Positions 1 to 11,482 of a DNA stretch of 64,000 bases are shown in pieces (position 1 is the stretch's first letter; the number at the start of each line of letters is the position of its first letter). The DNA lies in NCBI RefSeq assembly GCF_000005505.3, contig NC_016131.3, positions 4,361,501 through 4,425,500 of the forward strand, given 5' to 3'. The notes beneath the pieces are model-generated. The model searched no databases. It was not told the origin of the DNA and worked only from the letters and a program-made list of their open reading frames with translations. The translations under genes were made by a program, and so were the position numbers. This stretch comes from Brachypodium distachyon. Lineage: Eukaryota > Streptophyta > Magnoliopsida > Poales > Poaceae.

Positions 1-519
1 CCATTCACTCTTTAGAAATCCACTGTCGGTGGTTGTACCGTCCTGTGAAGGGTGGTTGTACCATCGCCCTGGAATGGCGGAACCTCCTAGTTTCAAAACA
101 AGGAACTTGTGCTTTGAGAATAGATGGTTTCAAGGTAAGATTAAATGCATAGGATAAGATGCTCACAAAGGATATAATATGGCAATACACACTCAAATTG
201 CAAGATGCAAATTTAAAACCAACTATGAGTGTTTTTCCATAGATAATCATATAGTGTCATGCTTGACTAGATATGCAATAAATTCCAAATAAAAACCAAC
301 TCCTCACATGAGGAGGTGGTGGCCTTAGCCACCATGTTTGAGCAAATATGATCTTGACACCTCGAAGATAAAAATCTTGGGCTCAAGAATCAAAACTCAC
401 AATTAAGCACAAAATAAATAAAACAATTTATGCATAGTAGAAGTAGCATTTGCCCATGAATAGAGCTATGCTACATTCATGCCTACACCAAAACAAGATA
501 AATGTCAACCGTGGGTAGG

Positions 520-2565
520 TGTGCAAGTTCATCATACCACATTATTTGAATCTTATGATATTTAGCTCACACCTCAAATCACATAATCTTGCTTCGTCAA
601 GTAGCTTCATGAAAATATGCGCTAGTTGCTTGCCCGTGGCTACAAATGAGAGCTCAATATATATCACCACGTTCCACATGCACTCAAATGAAATGATGAC
701 GAATCTCAATATGCTTCGTCTTGCTATGTTGCATGGGGTTGTGGACAATCTTGATAGCACTCCCATTGTCACACAAAAAAGGCGCACTTTTCAGAAGTGA
801 TTCTAAAGTCCAATAAGGTTTGCCTCATCCATCACAATTGTGCACAACAACTTGCGGCTGCGACGTACTTGGCTTCGGAGGTAGATAGAGACACACGATT
901 TTGCTTCTTAGAAGACAACACACCAAAGACCTACCAATAAATTGGCAAGCCCCGGATGTGGACTTCATATCCATTTTGTCTCCCGCCCAATCCAAATCCG
1001 AATATCCAATAAAATTGAACTTGAACCTTTAGGATACCATAATCCAAAGTTTGAGGTATGAACCAAGTATCAAAACATTCTTTTGACCGCCACTAATTAA
1101 GTGACAATCTCTTGGTGCAGATTGACATCTTGCACAAACACCCACACTCAACATAATATCCGATCTAGATGCACAAAGGTAGATTAAAAATCCAATCATA
1201 AAACAATATACCTTTTGATCCACATATTACCATTGGGATCGAGAACAAGAAAACTTGATTTTGGCATTGGAGTCCTTGCACACTAGGCATCATCCATCTT
1301 GAATCTCTTGAGCATGTCTTTGGTATATTTAGCTTGATTAATGAAAATCCGTCCTCTCAATTGTTTGATTTGAATCCAAGGAAGAACTCCAATTCACCCA
1401 TCATAGACATCTCAAACTTATCGGTTATTAGCTTAGAAAGTCATCACTCAAAGCATTGTTAGAATAACCAAATATATATAATGTCATCAACATATAGTTG
1501 GCGTATAAACAAATCTCTTAGTAAAAAGAGTAGGATCAATTAGCCCAATTTCAAACCCATAATCCACTAACAACTCTCTAAGGTGCTCATACCACGCATT
1601 TGGAGCTTTCATAAGTCAATAGAGCGCCTTATCAAGTTTATAGATGTGGTTAGAAAATTTAGGATTCTCAAATACCGGTGGTTCTTTGACATACACCAAA
1701 TCATTTAGTGGACCATAGAGAAATGCACTTTTAATGTGATGCATATGCAAAGTAATATTATGATGTGATGCATATGCAAGCAAGATATGAATAGATTCAA
1801 GACGAGCAACGGGAGCGAAAGTTTCACTTAGTCAATACTCTCGACTTGGGAGAAACCTTGAGCCACCAATCTTGCCTTGTTCCTTGTCACTTGCCCAAGG
1901 ACATCTTGCTTGTTCTTAAATATCCATTTGGTCCATATGACATTCTTGCAATTAATCCTTTGGCTTCTCAACCAATGACCACACTAGTTGCGCTCGATGT
2001 TGTTCAATTCTTCATCCATGGCATTAAGCCAATCCGGATCTTCGAGTGTTTCATGTACCTTTTGAGGCATAACACAATAGACAAAAGCATGATGTTCACA
2101 AAAGTTAGCTAATTGTATATGAGTTGTTACCCCTTTCCTCACGCTTCCTAGGACCTTGTCCAAGGTGTGTTCTTGTTGTTGAAGACGTGAAGCGATCCCC
2201 ATAGCACGATGATCAAGAGCTTCTTGAGATGTATCTTGACGCTCAATGGAAACTTGATCATCTTGAGGATCTTGATCTTGGGCATCATTTGGTGACGAAT
2301 CACCAACATCTTGAGTTTGATCTTGCCCTGGATCAACTTGTTCATCAACATGAGGGACTTGTTCTTGGTTTGCTTGTGGATCTTGTGTAGGCGAGGGCTC
2401 CACTTGAGTAGAGCATTGTTCTTCTCCTTCTTCCACACGGGGTTCCTCAATGAGCATGATTTGAGCTATGCCCATTCTTCGTATGGCTTGGGAAGGAATT
2501 TCAACATCTACATCAACAAGATCAACTTGCCCCACATGAGAGCCATTATTCTCATCAAACTCCAT
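520..2565 (-). pseudogene. Copia reverse transcriptase / RNase H remnant
   Basis: An open segment (2565-1984) holds a Q/D/E-rich linker and then the start of the Copia RT with EDPDWLNAMDEELNNIERN. Downstream on the minus strand, near 1850-1760, a stretch consistent with APVARLESIR of the RT can be read in another frame. At 800-540 the RNase H end is visible as [17 protein letters not shown] and [12 protein letters not shown] fragments, again broken by frame changes. No intact domain remains. Confidence 0.65.
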
Positions 2566-3379
2566 GCTACAAGATTCTTCAATAATTCCAATGGATTTGT
2601 TGTTGTCTCTATAAGCATGGGGGTAAGAAGCATAACCAACAAATATGCCCTCATAAGTTTAAGTTCACACATAACTAAACAAACACCTTTCTTGAAAATG
2701 AAACACTTACAACCGAATACCCGAAAGTACTTGAGGTTGGCCTTGTGTCTCGCTAGAATTTCATAAGGAGTCTTGTTCAAGATCTTGTGGAGATAAAGAT
2801 GGTTGGTTGCATGGCATGCGATATTAATTGCTTTGGCCCAAAAGTTGTATGGAGAGTTAAACTCCTCCAACAATGTTCTTGCCGCATCCATACGAGTCAT
2901 ATTTTTTCTCTCCACTACACCATTTTGTTGAGGGGTAAATGCAGCGGAATATTGACGTTTGATACCCCCGTCACTCAAAAATTCATCCAAGGTGTAGTTC
3001 TTGAACTCGGTGCCATTGTCGCTTCTAATAGCCAAAATATTATACCATATTGGCGTTGGGCTTCATTGATGTCGATGAAGGTTTGTTGGGTCTCACTCTT
3101 GACTTCAAGAATATACCCATGTGTACCTATAATAGTCATCAACAATAACCAAACAATATTTCATACAACCAAGACTACCATTGACTACCATTAGTTGGAG
3201 GACCGAAGAGATCCAAGTGAAGGAGCTCCAAGGGCCTCTTGAAAGTGATAATACATTCTTGTGGGGAAGCCTCTATTCTCATGTAATTTACCTTCAATGC
3301 AAGCACTACAAGCACAATTTTTGGCAAAAATCACATTGGTTAGACCAAACACATGTTTCTCCTTTAGAAGACTTTGCAA
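2508..3379 (-). pseudogene. Copia GAG-pre-integrase and integrase core, frameshifted
   Basis: The segment at 3379-3191 has the CSACIEGK..H end of a GAG-pre-integrase domain. The segment at 3035-2508 carries integrase-core landmarks: IRSDNGTEF (second catalytic Asp) and PQQNGVVERKN (catalytic Glu), then the NKTPYEIL and FRVFGCKCFI stretches. The two halves are in different frames, and the C-terminal part of the second shifts into an unrelated reading after FKKGVCL. Non-functional remnant. Confidence 0.8.
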
Positions 3380-3807
3380 GAACTCATATTGACATGGGGG
3401 TTAAATGTCAATGTCAAAACCATCCCATATCAAATTTAGTGTTTAGACATGTTTCGGTTTTAGTGGGTTTCTTGGAGAAATCTACCATATAAGAACCATT
3501 TTCCATATATCCAACAAAATCTATTTTAAGAGTCTTGCTCCATACAAGGGTCATATGGTGTAAACCAAATAAAGATGAAAAGCTCATAAGTGCTTATTGA
3601 CAAATGGAAAGTAAATTGAATGAAGGAGTCTCAACAAGGATAACATTCTCAATGGAGGATCCGAAGATGTTATCACCTTGCCAAGACTCAATACCTTTTA
3701 ATTTGAATAGTCCCCAAATATAACTTGGTTGTAGCTAGATGAGTAAGGTTTAAGCTCAACAACCAAATCCTTGCATGCTCCCGGTCATATGATTTGTAGC
3801 ACCGCTA

Positions 3808-5854
3808 CTAATTATCCATGATGCACCACCGGAAGCAAACACCTACCAGATCAAGTCTTGGTCTTGGGAACCCATTTTTCAACGGATCCCCTTTTGTTAG
3901 CAACAAGGGTCTTAGGAACCCAAATAGACCATTCAACATATACATAAGGAAAACCAACAAATTTGGTATAAACATGCACATCATTAGCATGACAAAGAAC
4001 ATATGAGAGATTAAAATCCACGGCACTATTATCATAAGTGGCCTTGCCACTCTTCTTGTTCTTAGGCTTCTCCTTAGCCAACTCCCCTTCTTCACAAAAG
4101 AAACGTTAGTTTGGGGAGTAGGTTTGGTATTCTTCTTGTTGTTGTTGCATTTGGACTTAAGCACATACCCAAGCCCTTTCTTTCCAATAGATTCCTTTTG
4201 ATTGCTCAAAAGGTCATTTAGGTTCTTCTCCCCTTGGATGCAAGTGGCTAGACCCTTTTCAATTTGGACTTTCAATCTAATGTTCTCCTCCACAAGATAT
4301 ACATGCTCAAAACAAGGGTTTGTTGAAGCAACATTAACACTAGGAGGACTATTAGAACCCATTTCTTCCACAAGAGAACATTGAAGAAGATCACGAGACT
4401 CTTTGAGTATCTTAAGCTCACTCTTCAAGGATTTGTGGTCCTTTTCAAGTTGCTCAAAGTCTCCTAGGAGTCTAGCATGGCCATCCTCAATATTTGCAAT
4501 ATTAGCTAAATATTCATCCGCAAGCGACATAGTAAGAGATTCCTCAATAACTTCCCTATTTGCTTGCTCTTCTTCCAAAGCTTGAGTAAGCTCCGCGATC
4601 TCATTCGCGGCTTCACGTTCAAAACCTTCCTTCTCAATGACGATCTCTTCTTTCTCCTCAAGAAGGGCATTGGCTTCACCTAATTGTCCTAAGAAGACTT
4701 CAAAATACCTCTTGGTCTCTCCCTTTCTGCTAGCCATGAACTTATCAAAGCCATTTACCTCAACCTTGGCCACATCTTGTTCTTCCACACAATTCATCAA
4801 AGATACACTAGGCTGCATGATTGTTTTATTGTAAGGAGTTACGATGTTACCTTTGGCCATGAGACACTTGTTGGTGAAGCTCTTATTTTTGTTTGGGGAG
4901 TTGAATAGGGACATTGAAGGTGAGGAGGAGCCGGAAATGGCAACGAGGGCCACTCCCACTACCTCATCATCTTGTCCTTCATCATCTCCCGACAAGTATT
5001 CTTCTTGAATCACCAACTCACTTTGTGGCTTTGAGCTTGCAATATACTTTGAATTAGTTGGCTTGAAGTTCTTCTTGTTGTCCCAAGATGTTCTTGAAGC
5101 AATAGCCATATGTTCATTATAAACATATTGTATTGCTTCGGGACAACTCTCCTCTTCCTCTCTCTCTTCTTCCTCTTCTTCTTGATGTGACACCTTGGCC
5201 TTCAAAGCAAGGTTTGTGACAAGATAATTCCAAGCTTCTTTGGCGGTGGTGCACGAATGGATATGAGGAATATTCTCCACTTGAAGAGACTTTTAAATAA
5301 TATGTAATGCACTTGCATTGAGTAGAAAATCAATATACTCTCTCGAAGTTAAGTTTCCTTGATCATGTGGCTTGTACCCATCCTCAATGATTCTCCATAA
5401 TTCAATTGAAGTTCTACAAATATAAGATCTCATACAAAATAACCAATTAGAAAAGTTAGATGCATTTAGATTTGGTGGAGGGCTTTGAGGGATAAAATGA
5501 GGCATGGAAACGGAAGGGGATGCATAATGTTGAGATGAGGACACCTCACAATATGACCCAAACCAGCTATTCCTTGGGAATGCTTTGCTCTCACATCACT
5601 AGCATTAGCCTTAGCTTTTATTGTTTTGGCATCCACACACGGTTTGTCCATTTCCTCAATGGGTGAGGATTTGGGCAACTCGGGTTCGTATAAGATTTAG
5701 TGGGAGCATTGGTTTTAAGGCACTTGGCCACTACGGAGTTAACCTCAATGAGTATTGATGGCTTAAGATATCTCAAAAGCTTAATCAACACGTCAATACT
5801 CACTTTGTTGCCCATAGTAGCTTTGTTTCCAACCACCTCACTCACGTCAGCCAT
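3808..5854 (-). pseudogene. Copia Gag-like region with coiled coil, broken
   Basis: Three minus-strand open segments (5854-5618, 5544-5293, 5280-3808) form the Gag part. The first has MADVSEVVGN; the second starts near MSSSQHYASPSVSMPHF and resembles the plant Copia Gag N-terminus (NFSNWLFCMRSYI). The largest (490 codons) begins with a TAKEAWNYL stretch typical of Copia Gag, continues through an acidic segment and then a long Glu/Lys/Leu-rich coiled coil (roughly residues 190-370). No clear zinc knuckle was seen. Frame changes between segments show decay. Confidence 0.7.
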
Positions 5855-5890
5855 ACTCTTAAGGCGGTTAAGCCCTATTTAAGAGACTTG

Positions 5891-5902
5891 GCTCTGATAC
5901 CA
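5891..5902 (-). other. Primer binding site (initiator Met-tRNA type)
   Basis: The minus strand reads TGGTATCAGAGC, the standard Copia primer binding site complementary to the 3' end of initiator methionine tRNA. It lies two bases inside the LTR edge, which fixes the element's orientation as minus and the LTR boundary at 5905. Confidence 0.85.
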
Positions 5903-7041
5903 ATTGAAAGATCGGTATGGTCGACTAGAGGGGGGGTGAATAGGCGACTAACAAATTTTACTTTTTCTTTTCACTTTTATGGGATACAAGCATCAATACA
6001 TGGGTTCACTAAAACGTCTAAATGATGAACACTCCTAGTATCACCCCTATTATTAAGCAATAGATAATCAATTGAAACTTGCTTGATAGCCGGAGCACAA
6101 GATAAACAATTAAGCTTTGGGAGTAAGTAAAGGAGCTAGAATGATATCACACGGGGAGACAAAGATTTTACCGGAGTTCCACCTATTGGGGTCGGTGTAC
6201 GTCTCCGTTTGGAGGAGTGCTCTACCACAAAGGTAGATGCGCCACAAAAGCTCACTCTATTCTCCAACTCACCATACCACAAAGGTGAGGTGAGTTCCAC
6301 TATTGGCTTCCTTGAGGGCGAACGCCGAAACCTTACAAACAAGGAGAAGGGCACAACTCCACAACTTAATTGGAGGCTCCTTCCCAAATCCTCAAGCATC
6401 TCCTCACAAGATTGGAGGCCTTGAAGAAACACCTTCCGGCTAGGAATCCCAAAATTCTAAGAGTAACAAAATCCACAAAGGAAACAAGGTGAATCAACTT
6501 TTCAATTTGGTGAAACCCTAGATCAAGATCTTCTCCTCCAATCCTCAAAGAATCAAGAGTGGGAAGCACTAGGGAGGGAGATCTAGGAATTTGAAACTCT
6601 TGTATTTAGAGGAGAGAGGAATAGCTTGGTGGAGGAGGAGTCCCGAGGTCGGGGATGACTCCTATTTAAAGGGCGCCTCAATATCTGACCATTAAGTGAA
6701 TTTCGCGCAGCCGAGTGGTAGAGAGGTAGCATAGAGGTACTATCGCTAGCGGTAGTACCGCTCCGGTACCGCCCCACTTCCGCTAGAAGACCATTTAGGT
6801 GCAGTTCCGGTACTGGGGCGGAACTACCGGCGTCGGTACTACCGGCCTGAAAAGAGCTGCACTGCCGCTCTGAAGACAATTAGGCACTAAACCCTTATGC
6901 TAAGATTATGAGGTGGTCTCTCTCCCACTAAAGAAACGGTTTTATGTGGGTGCAAATATAGTAGATTTGTGTACGTGAAGTTGATTCACCCAAACATTTC
7001 CCATGTGGACTCTCTCTTAATAGTACGGATTTCCTACGACT

Positions 7042-7084
<43 letters not shown>
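7042..7084. repeat. (CAA)n microsatellite = LINE 3' tail
   Basis: About 14 uninterrupted CAA/ACA triplets on the plus strand, equal to the (TTG)n tail of the minus-strand LINE. Confidence 0.95.
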
Positions 7085-7089
7085 AGCTA

Positions 7090-9606
7090 ACCTCCTCCTC
7101 CTCCTCCTCGGGCTTAGTAGTACTGAAACCGCACTTCATGTACTCGGTTTTAGTTCTACTAAGTCTAAAACCTTTGGATTCCAAGGTTTGTCTCCAAAGC
7201 TCTAACTTCCTATTGACCCCCGTCCGACTATCATCGACTAGCACCACATCATCCGCAAAGAGCATACACCATGGGATATCTCCTTGTATATCCCTTGTGA
7301 CCTCATCCATCACCAAATCAAAAAGATAAGGGCTCAAAGCTGACCCCTGGTGCAGTCCTATTTTAATCGGGAAGTCATCAGTGTCACCATCACTTGTTCG
7401 AACACTTGTCATAACATTATCGTACATGTCCTTGATGAGGGTAATGTACTTTGCTGGGACTTTGTGTTTCTCTAAGGCCCACCACATGACATTTCTTATT
7501 GTAGGCCTTCTCCAAGTCAATGAACACCATATGCAGGTCCTTCTTTTGCTCCTTGTATCTCTCCATAAGCTGTCCTACCAAGAAAATGGCTTCCATGGTC
7601 AACCTCCCAGGCATGAAACCAAACTGATTTTTGGTCACGCTTGTCATTCGTCTTAAGCGGTGCTCAATGACTCTCTCCCATAGCTTCATTGTATGGCTCA
7701 TCAGCTTAATTCCACGATAATTAGTACAACTCTGAACATCCCCCTTGTTTTTGAAGATTGGTACTAATATACTCCGTCTCCATTCTTCTGGCATCTTGTT
7801 TGCCCGAAAAATGAGGTTGAAAAGCTTAGTTAGCCATACTATCGCTATGTCTCCGAGGTCTCTCCACACCTCAATGGGGATGCAATCAGGGCCCATTGCC
7901 TTTCCTCCTTTCATCCTTTTTAAAGCTTCCTTGACCTCAGACTCTTGGATTCGCCGCACAAAACGCCTACTGGTATCATCAAAGGAGTCGTCGAATTCAA
8001 TGGTAGAGCTCTCTGTCTCCCCATTGAATAGCTTGTCGAAGTACTCCCGCCATCTATGCTTGATCGCCTCGTCCTTCACCAGGAGTTGGCCGGCTCCGTC
8101 CTTGATGCATTTGACTTGGTCAACATCCCTCGTCTTCCTCTCTCGAATCTTGGCCATCTTATAGATGTCCCTTTCGCCTTCCTTCGTGTCTAAACGTTGG
8201 TAGAGGTCCTCATACGCCCGACCGCGTGCTTCACTCACAGCTCGCTTTGCGGCCTTCTTCGCCATCCTGTACTTCTTTATGTTGTCTGCACTCCTATTCA
8301 AGTATAGGCGTCGGAAACAATCCTTCTTCTCTTTAATAGCCTTTTGGACATCATCATTCCACCACCAGGTGTCTTTAACTTCTCTTCTACTTCCCCTTGA
8401 CACTCCAAACTCCTCTGAGGCCACCTTACGAATGCAAGTTGCCATCTTCATCCACATACTGTCCGCATCACCCTCTTCCTCCCAAGGGCCCTCCTTAATA
8501 ACCCTCTCCTTAAACGCCTGAGCAACCTCCCCATTGAGCTTCCACCACTTTGTTCTAGCGACTTTGGCACGCTTATCCCGCTGGACACGAATCCGAAAGC
8601 GGAAATCAGCCACCACAAGCTTATGCTGATGGACAACACTCTCCCCAGGTATCACCTTGCAATCTAGGCACGCACCTCTGTCTTCTCTTCTCGAGAGGAT
8701 GAAATCAATCTGGCTACAGTGTTGACCACTACTAAAAGTCACTAGATGTGATTCTCTCTTTTTAAAGAGGGTGTTAGCTACGATCATGTCGTAGGCTAGA
8801 GCAAAGCTTAAGACATCTTCTCCTTCTTGGTTCCTAATGCCATAGCCAAAGCCGCCATGCACCCCCTCAAAACCTGTGTTAGATGTACCCACGTGGCCAT
8901 TGAGGTCTCCTCCTATGAAGAGCTTCTCGCCACTCGGTACACTCCTAACCAAGTCCTCGAGGTGTTCCCGGAACTCCCTCTTGGTGTTCTCATTGTGGGC
9001 TACTTGCGGGGCATATGCACTGATAACATTGAGAACTAAGTCCCCAAATACCAGCTTAACCAGGATAATCCGGTCCCCACACCTCTTGACGTTTACCACT
9101 CCAGACTTGAGGCTCTTGTTGATCAAGATGCCTACCCCATTTTTGTTTGTAGCCGTCCCCGTGTACCATAGCTTGAAGCTAGTATCCTCCACCTCATTCG
9201 CCTTCTGTCCCCTCCATTTGGTTTCTTGGACGCAAAGGATATCCACACCTCTCCTCACCGCTGTATCAACTAGCTCTTGAAGCTTACCTGTCAAGGACCC
9301 TACGTTCCAGCTACCTAAGCGGATCCTCCTAGGCTCGGCTAGCTTCCTTACCCTTCGCACTCGTCGAGTCAAATGCGAAGACCCTTGCTCATTTTCCACT
9401 ACATCCGGGCGTCGATGTAGCGTGCCACTAAGGATGCGACGACCCGATCCTTGCTCACTTGTCACCGTATCCAGATCAAGATACGGCGCGCCACCTAGGG
9501 GGTGACGGCCCGGCCCTTGCCCATTTGACACCACACCCGGGTTCTGGTATGGCGCGTCGCTAAGAGGGTTACGCCCCAACGAAATTCTTTTGGGTTTCAT
9601 CTCCAT
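7090..9606 (-). pseudogene. LINE endonuclease-reverse transcriptase ORF, frameshifted and 3'-truncated
   Basis: A 729-codon frame (9606-7417) begins near MEMKPKRISLGRNPL. The endonuclease domain is at about residues 95-330: GSWNVGSLTGK, VQETKW (catalytic Glu), AYAPQV, GGDLNGHVG (Asp-Asn) and the SQIDFIL..H region near the end. RT follows ([36 protein letters not shown]). A frameshift right after DLEKAY moves the continuation into the frame at 7520-7090, which holds [13 protein letters not shown] and the catalytic [12 protein letters not shown]. The frame then runs into a Glu run and the (TTG)n tail, so the thumb/C-terminal part is absent. Confidence 0.85.
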
Positions 9607-10131
9607 AAGAGTGGCTGGGTTTTTTACGTTGGCTCGCCAAGCCTATCACAACCCTCCTCCTTTACTCGGGCTTGGGACCGGCTATGTTGAGGCAACATAG
9701 GCGGAGTTACGGATTTCCTACGACTCAATATAAATAAAAAGCCGTAAATCCTTTTACGTTTCCTTCCTTTTTGAGGGCAACGAACCGTCTTGTGCCATTT
9801 GATCTCACATCTGAAACACTCGATCACACGGTTAGTCCACGAGTCATGTTGTCATTAACACCAAAACACTTAGGGATCGAAATGCCCTTTCACACTCTTC
9901 TCTTTCCATCGTTTGTTGCAAATTTTAAAATACAAACCATATCCAATGACTGAGTAATCAACTTAAATATAGCAAAACCATAATTTTTAAATCCTTTGAC
10001 TACTCTCTCTCTCTCTTTTTAGAGCAACTCTCTCTTTTTCTTTGGGGACTTTGATTACTCTCCTACCAAGTCCTATAAGAGCAGGGCCGCCCAACAATTC
10101 AACGAAGGTGTTACAGCCCGTCATAAGTCAT

Positions 10132-10191
10132 GGCCCATTACAGCTCGTTCCAGTCCCAAATCTCCATAAGGCCCATGTGAAGAAACCCTAA
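10132..10191 (+). promoter_or_regulatory. Site II and telo-box promoter elements of the snoRNA unit
   Basis: GGCCCAT occurs at 10132-10138 and 10170-10176, followed by the telo-box AAACCCTAA at 10183-10191. This combination is known from plant ribosomal-protein and snoRNA gene promoters. It stands about 155 bases upstream of the first box C/D candidate, which fits a transcription start just downstream, near the pyrimidine-rich stretch after 10190. Confidence 0.6.
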
Positions 10192-10345
10192 TTCCCCTCC
10201 ACCCTCAGTTAAATACAGCCGCAGTCCCCTCAACAAATCCTACATCAATCAGCCGCGGTCGCGCATCTCACGATTTTGTTCCTACCTCTTGTTTTTCTTC
10301 TTCGAAGCTGTTTTCGATTCCAAATTTCCAGGTCTGCAATGCAAC

Positions 10346-10436
10346 GGAGCATGATGACTTCAATTTTTGTCGCCCCAGTCTTAGGATCCGGTTCGCTGGA
10401 CCTGTGCTGATTGACATAGTTATCTAATCTGACTCC
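10346..10436 (+). ncRNA. Candidate box C/D snoRNA 1
   Basis: Box C ATGATGA at 10351-10357 and box D CTGA at 10429-10432 are enclosed by a terminal stem GGAG (10346-10349) / CTCC (10433-10436). An internal CTGA at 10407-10410 fits box D'. Length about 91 nt is typical. The bases before D' (CTGGACCT) are complementary to AGGTCCAG, a short string present in the conserved plant 18S segment CCAGGTCCAGAC; this would be an 18S 2'-O-methylation guide, but eight pairs is only suggestive. The promoter motifs upstream support a snoRNA gene. Confidence 0.55.
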
Positions 10437-10610
10437 TCGGCAGATGCATTCGCCCGTTGGTTGATTTTTCTGGGGGATTTTCTTTGGTTGAGCTTTCTCG
10501 CTTTGGAATAGATTGATTCGATGTTTGCTTGCTCGCCTTTAATAATCTTTTTCATATCCTCCGTTTGTTTTCTTGTCGAACTCAAGATTTGTGTTCCTGG
10601 TATTGCAAGA

Positions 10611-11015
10611 TCAGCTTCTTGTTTGGATCTCGAAATTCCCAGATCCAGCCAATTGGCAAATCATCCTGCCATCTTGCAAGATTGAATCCCAAGCCAGCTT
10701 TCAACTCACCTGGATCTGATTACTCGATGATTTTCCGGGCCCTTTCCGTTGGCACATCCGCACGATTTTTCTCACCAATTGTTTTTCCCTTACTATTTTG
10801 ATTGTGCTCTACGTGTTTTCTGCCGTATATTTTTCTCTCGCGATTGTTTGCAAGTTCAGCTTCTTGTTTGGATCTCGAAACACAAGTCCGGTCCAGACAA
10901 TCGGCAAATTTTCCTGCCATCTTGCTAGATCGAATCCCAAGCCAGCTTTCAACTCACCTGGATCTGATTACTCGATGATTTTCTGGGCCCTTTCCGTTGG
11001 CACATGCCTTGGTTC
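10611..11015. repeat. Tandem duplication, two copies 245 bp apart
   Basis: Copy 1 starts near 10611 and copy 2 near 10856 (TCAGCTTCTTGTTTGGATCT). Both continue through AATCCCAAGCCAGCTTTCAA and CACCTGGATCTGATTACTCG to GGGCCCTTTCCGTTGGCACA, with small differences. Similarity runs for roughly 160 bases; the remainder of each 245-bp period is not similar. Confidence 0.9.
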
Positions 11016-11482
11016 TTTGAAACATTTTTCTTTTTTGTTGTATTTAGACGCAAAGCAAACTCACTCTGTCCCAAAACCTTGTCATGTTTTGTGGCAATTT
11101 CTTCGTTTGCGAGATGGATGACCCAAATATCTCGTCCGCGAGGGAGGTTTTCCTGTGATCTCGTGGAGGTGTTTTGGAGACAATTCACCGTAAATAGCGC
11201 ATTAAATTACATTGTTCAGTTCAGAGGCCCATTTGCATATCGACTTCATTTTTGGTTAGGTACCATGGGTCTCATGTTCAAAGATGCCCAGACAAATTGT
11301 AATGTGAGTTCGATAGTAAAATGCAAGTTACTTATAACTGGATCCGAATCAATCTTCACATTTATCTAGATCAAAGCCTTTAATTTGTTGGACCAATATT
11401 TAATTAGAAGTTTTGAAACGGACAGATTCTAAGAACAGCTTTGTTAGCACCAAGATTTAATCAGAAGTTGCGACGGCTGTAT

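Larger units (their letters stand above)
7042..9707 (-). mobile_element. RTE-type non-LTR retrotransposon (LINE), nested in the Copia LTR
   Basis: Element of 2666 bp flanked by an 18-bp perfect target duplication (TACGGATTTCCTACGACT at 7024-7041 and 9708-9725). The minus-strand 3' end is a (TTG)n tail of about 14 units, as in the RTE clade, instead of poly(A). It encodes an apurinic-type endonuclease followed by reverse transcriptase in one ORF, the RTE plan. The coding part appears to end directly at the tail, so the last part of RT is missing. Excision in silico restores a continuous LTR. Confidence 0.9.
1..9892 (-). mobile_element. Copia LTR retrotransposon (Maximus/SIRE-like), partial and decayed
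   Basis: Minus-strand element; its 5' end lies at the right and its 3' LTR lies outside the window. Reading leftward: LTR (5905-9892, split by a LINE), primer binding site, Gag-like region with a long coiled coil, GAG-pre-integrase, integrase core, linker plus reverse transcriptase, and RNase H near 800-520. Coding order INT-RT-RNaseH marks the Copia superfamily; the coiled-coil Gag suggests the Maximus/SIRE clade (inference). Frames are interrupted throughout, so it is not autonomous. The 1-520 segment is the non-coding 3' part and holds a short hairpin near 300-345 (CTCCTCA/TGAGGAG arms, then GGTGGC/GCCACC). The TSD cannot be checked because the left end is missing. Confidence 0.85.
5905..9892 (-). 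repeat. LTR (5' LTR) of the Copia element, interrupted by a LINE
   Basis: Starts TGAAAG at 5905 and ends CTTTCA at 9887-9892, a perfect 6-bp terminal inverted repeat with the canonical TG..CA ends. Removing the nested LINE and one copy of its target duplication leaves about 1304 bp, a normal length for this type. The left boundary lies two bases from a primer binding site. On the minus strand this is the upstream LTR. Confidence 0.85.

Noticed and set aside
6136..6879. Small ORFs within 6136-6879
   Set aside because: They lie inside the LTR of the Copia element.
10720..10760. An additional box C/D pair in the duplicated segments (CGATGATT and CTGATT)
   Set aside because: The D-like string precedes the C-like string and the C-box does not match RUGAUGA; no closing stem.
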